A stretch of DNA of 17,690 bases from contig ONMG01000040.1 of NCBI GenBank assembly GCA_900318855.1, positions 1-17,690 on the forward strand. Direction: 5' to 3'. The notes beneath the pieces were generated by a model, which ran no database searches, had not been told where the DNA came from, and saw only the letters and a program-made list of their open reading frames with translations. Positions 8,007 through 14,214 of the stretch are shown here, piece after piece. The stretch comes from an uncultured Prevotella sp. GTDB taxonomy: Bacteria; Bacteroidota; Bacteroidia; Bacteroidales; Bacteroidaceae. The number at the start of each line of letters is the position of its first letter. The first letter of the stretch is position 1. Made by a program: the position numbers and the translations under genes.

Positions 8007-10001
8007 ATGATGAAGACAATGAGACTATCAGCCAAAATCCTCGCCGGGGGTATCGGTCTGTCCGCCATGCTGACGCTGTTCCCCTCGTGCGATAATTATA
8101 TAGACGTAGACAAGTACTTCTACGACCAGCTAACGCTCGACTCTGCTTTCTCCAAGCGGCAGTATGTGGAGGGATGGCTCTCCAATGCCTTTGAGCCGAT
8201 GGGCCAGATAACCGAGATGTACGGTGACTACAAGTGGTCGAGCGACGATGTGGTGCGCCTCTCTGCGCGTAGTTTCCTCAATGGCAACTTCAGTGCCGAG
8301 ACCAATGTGGACGCCAGCACGGTGCTGCTCACCAAGGCCTATGAGGCCGTGCGTAAGGCTTCGACTTTTATTGACAATGTGAATAAATGCAGTGAGCTTA
8401 CAGAGACCGAGAAAGCCGACTATATCGGTCAGATGCGCTTCATCAGAGCCTATTCCTATTGGGCGCTCATCCGCCATTTCGGGCCAGTCCCCCTTATCCC
8501 CGAACACGGTCTCGACGTGAGTCTGTCGTATGAGCAGCTCTCTCTGCCGAGAAGCCCTCTCGACAAGATTATTGACTTCATGGATGAGGACTTGAAGCTG
8601 GCCGCGCGGGAGCTGCCTCTGAAGCGAACGGTCAACAACATCGGCCGTCCTACGCGAGGTGCTGCACTGGCCTTGCGTGCACGTGTACTGCTTTGGGCCG
8701 CCAGTCCGCTGATGAACGGCAATAAGGACCTCTTCAACGTGGTTGACAAGCAGGGCAATAAGCTCGTGCCGCAGGACTACGACGAATCGAAGTGGGCGCG
8801 TGCTGCGGCCGCTGCCAAGGAGGTGATGGACCTCGGCCTCTATGAGATTTACACCATCCCTCCGACCAAGGATACGCCGAAATACGAACTGCCGCCCTAC
8901 AATGCGGAATACTCCGACAAGAATTTCCCCGACGGCTGGGCGAATGTCGACCCTTACCGCTCCTATAAGAACATGTTCGACGGTACGATTATCACCTCGA
9001 AGAATCCGGAACTAATCTTTACCCGTACCAAGTCGGGTAGCGGAGAGATTAATTACTGGGTGTCGAACTCAATGCCTAAGTCGCTCAGTGGAAGCAACAA
9101 CATCTCGGTGACTCAGAAGCAGGTGGATGCCTACTACATGGACAACGGTCAGACTATCCAGGAGGCTGAGGCTACCGGCTACTACAAGAAGGAGGGATTC
9201 ACAACGAGCTCGGTGCCCACTAATGAGGGTGGCGCGCCTTTCCTCAAGGCGAATGTCTCATTGCAATATGCCCACCGTGAGCCGCGCTTCTATGCCTCTA
9301 TTGCCTTCAGTGGCAGTGAGTGGTATTGCAAGAGTGCTAACAGCGCACAGTACCGCAATCAGCAGATTTTCTACTATCGTGACGAGCCCGACGGACGCCA
9401 AGGTTTCAATGAGGGTGATATCCCGCTTACCGGCTACAGTCTGAAGAAGTTTGTCAACGATGAGGACGCACTCACGGAGGGCGGCTATCTGGAGAATAAG
9501 ACGGAGATGTCGATTCGCTATGCTGAGATACTGCTCGACTATGCTGAGGCGCTCAATGAGCTGACACCGGGTAAGGAGTACACCTTTGATGCCTACAATA
9601 ATGACAAGATAACAGGGGGCTATGACGCCGCTGCTATCCGTGCCGCTATAAAGCCTATCCGGATGAGGGCCGGATTGCCGGAGTATGCTGAGGGCATCTT
9701 CGCCGACAAGGCCGCCCTACGTGCCCGGTTGAAGAAGGAGCGCCAGATAGAGTTCCTCGGTGAGACTGCTATGCGCTACTATGACCTGCGCCGCTGGAAG
9801 GACGCTATGCAAGAGGAGAACCAGCCCATCATGGGATGCAACATGAGCATCAACAACGATGAGCAGAAGATTCAGGAGTTCTATCAGCCGGTTGTCATCA
9901 CGGCCCTGCCCAAGGTGTTCATCCAGAAGATGTATCTCTGGCCCTTCCCCAAGGCCGAGATGCGGCGCAACGTGAATCTCACGCAGAACCCCGGTTGGTA
10001 G
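8007..10001 (+). CDS. SusD/RagB-family substrate-binding outer-membrane lipoprotein
   Basis: A 664-residue surface lipoprotein that forms the lid over the SusC barrel and binds ligand. The lipobox is FPSC with the lipidated cysteine at residue 28; an acidic stretch (DNYIDVDK) follows. Family marks include RFIRAYSYWALIRHFGPVP in the TPR-like N-terminal half, the PRSPLDKIIDFMDEDL helix, RAGLPEY, and GETAMRYYDLRRWKDA near the C-terminus. In-frame ATG codons at 8007, 8010 and 8019 would all leave a workable signal peptide; 8007 is simply the longest. Most SusD proteins are about 500-600 residues, so this one is large, with extra sequence in the middle third (roughly residues 260-470), the part that usually shapes the ligand site. 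Its gap to SusC is 2 bp and to the next gene 35 bp. Confidence 0.95.
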   Translation: MMKTMRLSAKILAGGIGLSAMLTLFPSCDNYIDVDKYFYDQLTLDSAFSKRQYVEGWLSNAFEPMGQITEMYGDYKWSSDDVVRLSARSFLNGNFSAETNVDASTVLLTKAYEAVRKASTFIDNVNKCSELTETEKADYIGQMRFIRAYSYWALIRHFGPVPLIPEHGLDVSLSYEQLSLPRSPLDKIIDFMDEDLKLAARELPLKRTVNNIGRPTRGAALALRARVLLWAASPLMNGNKDLFNVVDKQGNKLVPQDYDESKWARAAAAAKEVMDLGLYEIYTIPPTKDTPKYELPPYNAEYSDKNFPDGWANVDPYRSYKNMFDGTIITSKNPELIFTRTKSGSGEINYWVSNSMPKSLSGSNNISVTQKQVDAYYMDNGQTIQEAEATGYYKKEGFTTSSVPTNEGGAPFLKANVSLQYAHREPRFYASIAFSGSEWYCKSANSAQYRNQQIFYYRDEPDGRQGFNEGDIPLTGYSLKKFVNDEDALTEGGYLENKTEMSIRYAEILLDYAEALNELTPGKEYTFDAYNNDKITGGYDAAAIRAAIKPIRMRAGLPEYAEGIFADKAALRARLKKERQIEFLGETAMRYYDLRRWKDAMQEENQPIMGCNMSINNDEQKIQEFYQPVVITALPKVFIQKMYLWPFPKAEMRRNVNLTQNPGW

Positions 10002-10036
10002 GAATGACTGATAATAAAGAATAAACCTATTATATT

Positions 10037-11005
10037 ATGACAAAGTTACTGAGAATGTCAGCGGTCCTGACTGTCATGGCCCTGGCGCTCGTGTCGTGCT
10101 CAGATGATGTCGACTACGAGCTGTTCACCAAATATACCTACCTGCTCAACAACGGTTGGCAGGAAAACATCAAGATGCCCATCAATGATGACAATACGGT
10201 CACGCTGCCTGTCTACTTCGGTGTCAATGGCACCACAGGCAACAACAAGGACATCACCGTGAAGCTGGCTGTCGATGCGGATACGCTGGAAGCTTACAAC
10301 TTCGATAAGTATAAGAACGACACTTCGGCTTACTACACGATGCTGCCTGCAGGTTGCTTCAGCTTCGACAAGGATTCCTATACCATCGCCAAGGGCAAGC
10401 TCAATGCTTCAGCTACCTGCACGATTGACTTGGAGAAGCTCAAGGAGGAAGCCAGCATCTATAATGAGTATGTGCTGCCCATCAGGCTCGCGGAATCACA
10501 GGGAGAGCCTTTAGGACCCTCGGCCTATTCGAAGGCGCTCTATTTCATCAACCTCACGAACGACTATTCCGGGGTCTACGCCGGTACGGGGCGCTTGAAG
10601 CAGATCGGCACCAATTACTCCAGCGATGCCGGGGGAAAGCAGCTCTACGCCATCTCCAAGGATGAATGCTATCTCTATCTTGGCAATGCCGACCGCTCGA
10701 CTGCACACAGCAAGAAACTCATTGCTAAGCTCCACTTCACCGACAATGGTACCGTGGAAATGAGTGCTATCAGCCCCGAGATCGATTTCCAGCCGGTGAG
10801 CGGATCCTATTCGTTCAAGTTCACGCAGAATCCGAACGACAGCCGGAAGCTCTCGCGCCGCACAGTGCTCAATCTCGTTTGTGAGTACACGGATGTGACT
10901 GATGTCTATTCGCACGTCAGGGTGCGCTATGAGACTACGCTGACGATGAATGACGATGTGATGAAAGCCGACTGGCCCAATGCGGTGATTTCGACGGACA
11001 ACTAA
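10037..11005 (+). CDS. DUF1735/DUF4361-type surface lipoprotein of the SusCD operon
   Basis: A 322-residue lipoprotein with lipobox LVSC (Cys21) followed by SDDVDYE, a good match to the acidic surface-export signal. Residues about 50-160 look like the DUF1735 (BT_3987-like N-terminal) beta-sandwich: LPVYFGVNGTTGNNKDITVK, a YTMLPAGCFSFDKDSYTIAKG segment and YVLPIRLAES. Residues about 170-320 resemble the DUF4361 (BT_3044-like) C-terminal domain, a beta-barrel-like region beginning NDYSGVYAGTGRLKQIG. Such proteins are commonly encoded directly after susCD and are presumed surface glycan- or ligand-binding components, without known enzymatic activity. It is the last gene of the unit; a hairpin terminator follows within 30 bp. 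The family call is from memory of conserved patterns and is moderately sure; the role is inference. Confidence 0.75.
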   Translation: MTKLLRMSAVLTVMALALVSCSDDVDYELFTKYTYLLNNGWQENIKMPINDDNTVTLPVYFGVNGTTGNNKDITVKLAVDADTLEAYNFDKYKNDTSAYYTMLPAGCFSFDKDSYTIAKGKLNASATCTIDLEKLKEEASIYNEYVLPIRLAESQGEPLGPSAYSKALYFINLTNDYSGVYAGTGRLKQIGTNYSSDAGGKQLYAISKDECYLYLGNADRSTAHSKKLIAKLHFTDNGTVEMSAISPEIDFQPVSGSYSFKFTQNPNDSRKLSRRTVLNLVCEYTDVTDVYSHVRVRYETTLTMNDDVMKADWPNAVISTDN

Positions 11006-11033
11006 CATTAGGGAATATTGTGACCCGTTTGTG

Positions 11034-11080
11034 GCCCCGGCAGAGTTGTGAAAAGCTCTCTGCCGGGGCTTCGTTGCTTC
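11034..11080 (+). terminator. Intrinsic terminator of the SusCD-type operon
   Basis: GCCCCGGCAGAG (11034-11045) is exactly complementary to CTCTGCCGGGGC (11058-11069), with a 12-base loop. The following tract is T-rich but interrupted (TTCGTTGCTTC). The stem is strong and the tail is imperfect, so termination is likely but perhaps incomplete. Confidence 0.75.
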
Positions 11081-11208
11081 TGTTGGGGGTGGTGAAGAAT
11101 GGGGGCAACGAAAGTGGATGCAAGATGATTGAAGCCGGTTGCCAACGGTGAGTGGACGGAGGGGAAGCACCCGAATGGCATAATTAGAGCGGAAATATGA
11201 CCGAAAAG

Positions 11209-11239
11209 TTGGATATCTCGCCGGGAAGTGCTATTTTTG
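11209..11239 (+). promoter_or_regulatory. Bacteroidota-type promoter for the nucleotidyltransferase-aminotransferase operon
   Basis: A -33 element TTGG (11209-11212) is separated by exactly 19 bp from TATTTTTG (11232-11239), a perfect TAnnTTTG -7 box. Spacing and bases fit the housekeeping promoter of Bacteroidota. Transcription should start a few bases beyond 11240, leaving a leader of roughly 30 nt before the ATG at 11275. Confidence 0.8.
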
Positions 11240-11274
11240 CCTATCCTTAAGGTATTGAACAGAAGATCCAAACT

Positions 11275-13089
11275 ATGCAAGCTATAATTCTCGCTGCCGG
11301 CATGGGCCGAAGACTGGGCGACTACACAAAGAACAATACGAAATGTATGGTGGAGGTCAACGGGGTGAAGCTCATTGACCGGGTGATACGACAACTCTCC
11401 CAAGTGGGTATCAGTCGGCTGATTATCGTCGACGGCTACCAGGGACAACAGTTGAAGGACTACATCGGCCATCGCTACGATGATGTGCTGCCTATTCGGT
11501 TCATCGACAATCCCATCTACGACAAGACGAACAACATCTACTCGCTCTCGCTAGCCAAGAAAGAACTCTGCGAGGACGATACCCTCCTACTGGAGAGCGA
11601 CATCATCTTTGAGGACGGTGTGCTGCAGATGCTGCTCGACAATGCTTGCCCGAACCTGGCACTCGTGGATAAGTATGAATCGTGGATGGATGGAACGATG
11701 GTGAAGATTAATGCCTTCGGCGAGATTGTGAACTTCGTGCCGAAGGAAGCTTTCGACTACCGGGAGGCGGATGAATACTACAAGACGGTAAACATCTATA
11801 AGTTCAGCCGTGAATTCAGCCGTGATGTCTACGTGCCTTTCCTTGAAGTCTACACCAAGGTGATGGGCCGTAATGAATACTATGAGCAGGTGTTGCGCGT
11901 CATCACCTTTCTTCATCATTCCGACCTGCGCGCTCTGCCGCTGCAGGGGCAGAAGTGGTATGAGATTGACGATGTGCAAGACCTTGATATCGCCTCTACG
12001 CTCTTCTCCTCTGGAGTGACCAAGTATCATGAGTATCATAAGCGCTACGGTGGTTTTTGGCGTTTCCCCAAGCTGCTGGATTTCTGCTACTTGGTCAATC
12101 CCTACTTCCCCACGCAGCGGATGAAGGATGAGATGCGGGCCAACTTTGATACGCTCATCGCCAATTATCCCTCGGGCATGTATGTCAATTCACTGCTGGC
12201 CGGAAAATACTTCGGCATCAGACAGGACTACGTGGTGGTGGGCAATGGAGCTGCTGAGCTCATCAAGGTCGTCATGGAGGAGCACTCCGGTGGCAAGGTG
12301 GGCGTGATGTTCCCCACCTTTGACGAATACCCCAATCGGCTTAGCAAGGAGCAGATAGTGGCCTTCCGCTCAGAGCGCGCGGATTATAGCTATACGGTTG
12401 ACGAGCTTATGGACTTCTTTGCCGACAGGGATTTGTCACTCCTGCTCCTCATCAATCCTGATAACCCGTCGGGACAGTTCATCCATCGGCCCGACCTGTT
12501 GCGTTTGGCCACCTGGTGTACCGCTCGGAGCATTCGCTTGCTGGTGGATGAGAGCTTCGTCGACTTTGCCGATGGCTTCGGAGAGAATACACTGCTCAAC
12601 AATGATGTGCTGGCCGCCTATCCCGAGATGATGGTAATGAAGTCTATCAGCAAGTCATATGGCGTGCCCGGGCTGCGTCTCGGTATCCTCGCTACAGCTG
12701 ACACTGCCTTGATAGCACGTGTGAAGAAAGAAGTAGCTATATGGAATATCAACTCAATGGCAGAGTTCTATATGCAGATATTCGGTAAGTACGAGAAGGA
12801 CTATCGTAGAGCTTGCGAACTCTTCGTTCAGGAGCGTCGGCAGTTCTTTAATGAGCTCTCAGAGGTTCCCTATCTGAGGGTCATACCCTCGCAGGCCAAC
12901 TATTTCCTCTGTGAGGTGACCTCCCGCTTTACGGCTGCCGAGCTCACCCAGAAGCTCATCGAGCATGATGTGCTAATCAGCAACTGCACGCTCAAGCGCA
13001 ATATGCAAGGAGGGCGCGAACTTATTCGTCTGGCTGTAAGGGATCGAAAAGACGATGCCCGAATAGTGGAAATTCTCAAGAACCTATAA
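11275..13089 (+). CDS. Fused nucleotidyltransferase / CobD-HisC-like PLP-dependent enzyme
   Basis: A 604-residue two-domain cytoplasmic enzyme. Residues 1-240 are a LicC/MobA-like nucleotidyltransferase: AAGMGRRLG at 7-15 with Lys23 as the NTP-binding loop, the metal-binding ESD (Asp109), and the closing WYEIDDVQDL (Asp232). Residues about 255-604 are a fold-type I PLP enzyme closest in pattern to threonine-phosphate decarboxylase (CobD) and histidinol-phosphate aminotransferase (HisC): YGG then NPYFPT at the N-side, NPDNPSG (394-400), DES (Asp425), the PLP lysine K460 in SISKSYGVPGLRLG, Arg468, and the C-terminal carboxylate-binding Arg585. All key PLP residues are present, so both halves look active. 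The simplest idea is that the PLP half makes an amino-alcohol phosphate, by decarboxylation or transamination, and the other half activates it with CTP. Analogous cytidylyltransferase-transaminase fusions (PntC) occur in phosphonate pathways, but as far as I recall their transaminase is class V. The substrate is unknown. A 13 bp gap leads to the next gene. Confidence 0.85.
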   Translation: MQAIILAAGMGRRLGDYTKNNTKCMVEVNGVKLIDRVIRQLSQVGISRLIIVDGYQGQQLKDYIGHRYDDVLPIRFIDNPIYDKTNNIYSLSLAKKELCEDDTLLLESDIIFEDGVLQMLLDNACPNLALVDKYESWMDGTMVKINAFGEIVNFVPKEAFDYREADEYYKTVNIYKFSREFSRDVYVPFLEVYTKVMGRNEYYEQVLRVITFLHHSDLRALPLQGQKWYEIDDVQDLDIASTLFSSGVTKYHEYHKRYGGFWRFPKLLDFCYLVNPYFPTQRMKDEMRANFDTLIANYPSGMYVNSLLAGKYFGIRQDYVVVGNGAAELIKVVMEEHSGGKVGVMFPTFDEYPNRLSKEQIVAFRSERADYSYTVDELMDFFADRDLSLLLLINPDNPSGQFIHRPDLLRLATWCTARSIRLLVDESFVDFADGFGENTLLNNDVLAAYPEMMVMKSISKSYGVPGLRLGILATADTALIARVKKEVAIWNINSMAEFYMQIFGKYEKDYRRACELFVQERRQFFNELSEVPYLRVIPSQANYFLCEVTSRFTAAELTQKLIEHDVLISNCTLKRNMQGGRELIRLAVRDRKDDARIVEILKNL

Positions 13090-13102
13090 CCTCTCAATCG
13101 AT

Positions 13103-14053
13103 ATGATTATCATTAAAGATAAAGACATCCGCAGTCTGAACATCACACCTGCAACCTGCTTACACTGGGTGCGCGAATGTTTCTTGCACAAGAAGGAGTG
13201 TCAGCTGCCTGCCAAGATAAGTGTCCATCCGAAGGGCATCGACTTCTTTACTTCGATGCCGTGTCTGTTACCGCCAGAGATGGGACGGGTCAACATTAAG
13301 GTGGTGTCGAGAGTGCTGGGCCGCGAGCCTTCGTTGCAAAGCGATTCTATGCTCTTCGATTCGAATACGGGTGAGCTTCTGGCCCTTGTCGACACCGATT
13401 ATATCACAACGATGCGCACGGGTGCCGTGGCTGCATTGGCCGTGGATACGCTGAAGAAACAGTCGGCTTCGACGCTTGCTATCTTGGGGCTGGGCAACAC
13501 GGCGCGCGCTTTCATGATGTGCTATGCAGAGCTCATGGATGAAAAGCCGCATAAGGTGCTTCTGCTGAGGTATAAAGACCAGGCAGAGCTGTTCGCTGAC
13601 CATTTCCGGCAACTGCCCAACGTGGAATTCGAGATAGTGGATTCGGTTAGGGAGCTCTTTGCAGCGGCTGATGTCATCGTCTCCTGCATCACTGAGACGA
13701 CGGAGCTGCTGTGTGAGGATGCCTCGGTCTTTCGCCCGGGTGTTACAGTAGTGCCTGTTCATACCCGTGGGTTCCAAAACTGTGATGCACTTTTCGATAA
13801 GGTCTTTTGTGATGACGTCGACCATGTGCGCGGCTTTCGCTACTTCAGTAAGTTTCGTTCACTGGCCGAACTGGGTGAGGTGTTGCGCGGTGAGAAGCCC
13901 GGTCGTGAGTCGGAGGAGGAACGCATTATCGACTATAACATCGGGCTTGGTCTCCACGATGCCTATTTCTGCAGCAAGGTGTACGATGAGCTGATTACGC
14001 AGCGCCCCCAACAAATCGACGTTAGCCATCTGAAGTCGAAATATATCATTTAG
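13103..14053 (+). CDS. Ornithine cyclodeaminase/mu-crystallin family NAD(P)-binding protein
   Basis: A 316-residue protein of the family that includes ornithine cyclodeaminase, archaeal alanine dehydrogenase, SbnB and mu-crystallin. Family features in order: SMPCLLPPEM and NIKVVS with the conserved Lys66; the DSNTGELLALVDTDYITTMRTGA block (Arg105 region); and the Rossmann dinucleotide loop LAILGLGNTARAF (about 125-137). DVIVSCITET is the usual strand just before the second catalytic region. Where ornithine cyclodeaminases have a Gly-Asp motif carrying the catalytic aspartate, this protein has VPVHTRGFQNCD, and the glutamate normally two residues before MP is Thr50. It is therefore unlikely to be a true ornithine cyclodeaminase; an imine or amino-acid reductase/dehydrogenase is more plausible. 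It is the second gene of a two-gene operon, so its substrate is probably linked to the upstream fusion enzyme. Family is sure; reaction is not. Confidence 0.83.
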   Translation: MIIIKDKDIRSLNITPATCLHWVRECFLHKKECQLPAKISVHPKGIDFFTSMPCLLPPEMGRVNIKVVSRVLGREPSLQSDSMLFDSNTGELLALVDTDYITTMRTGAVAALAVDTLKKQSASTLAILGLGNTARAFMMCYAELMDEKPHKVLLLRYKDQAELFADHFRQLPNVEFEIVDSVRELFAAADVIVSCITETTELLCEDASVFRPGVTVVPVHTRGFQNCDALFDKVFCDDVDHVRGFRYFSKFRSLAELGEVLRGEKPGRESEEERIIDYNIGLGLHDAYFCSKVYDELITQRPQQIDVSHLKSKYII

Positions 14054-14090
14054 CAGTAGTGTTGGGAATTGTTTCTACTGCTGATTTGTT
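14052..14090 (+). terminator. Weak candidate terminator hairpin overlapping the stop codon
   Basis: AGCAGTAG (14052-14059) pairs perfectly with CTACTGCT (14075-14082) around a 15-base loop. The stem begins inside the TAG stop codon of the cyclodeaminase-family gene. The tail GATTTGTT is only modestly T-rich. A separate promoter lies about 90 bp downstream, which supports an operon boundary here. Confidence 0.45.
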
Positions 14091-14170
14091 GAAGGGTGGA
14101 GCAGGCAACATAGGTTCTTGGGGAGAAAGGTCGATGGCTGGAGCAGTAAAGAAAAAAGCAGTCCTTTTCC

Positions 14171-14201
14171 TTTGCCATTCCCTCCGTTTGCACTATCTTT
14201 G
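14171..14201 (+). promoter_or_regulatory. Consensus Bacteroidota promoter abutting the phosphoethanolamine transferase gene
   Basis: TTTG (14171-14174), a 19 bp spacer, then TATCTTTG (14194-14201) match both halves of the Bacteroidota promoter consensus exactly. The first candidate start codon is at 14215, only 13 bp after the -7 box, so the transcript would have a leader of about 10 nt or less. Confidence 0.85.
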
Positions 14202-14214
14202 CAACAGATATTGA

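Noticed and set aside
6814..8019. 401-codon open frame on the - strand opposite the SusC gene
   Set aside because: It lies fully antisense to a clearly coding SusC frame and its translation has no recognisable domain or membrane/signal pattern. It is a by-product of GC-rich codon usage.
11070..11208. Possible small RNA or gene in the gap before the nucleotidyltransferase operon
   Set aside because: No hairpin series, promoter or conserved-looking frame was seen beyond the terminator; the stretch is G-rich but otherwise unremarkable.
11275..13089. Calling the fusion gene a standard PntC (2-aminoethylphosphonate cytidylyltransferase-transaminase)
   Set aside because: The PLP half shows class I/CobD-HisC motifs rather than the class V pattern I associate with PntC transaminases, and no PEP mutase or phosphonopyruvate decarboxylase gene is in view. 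It is kept as an alternative only.
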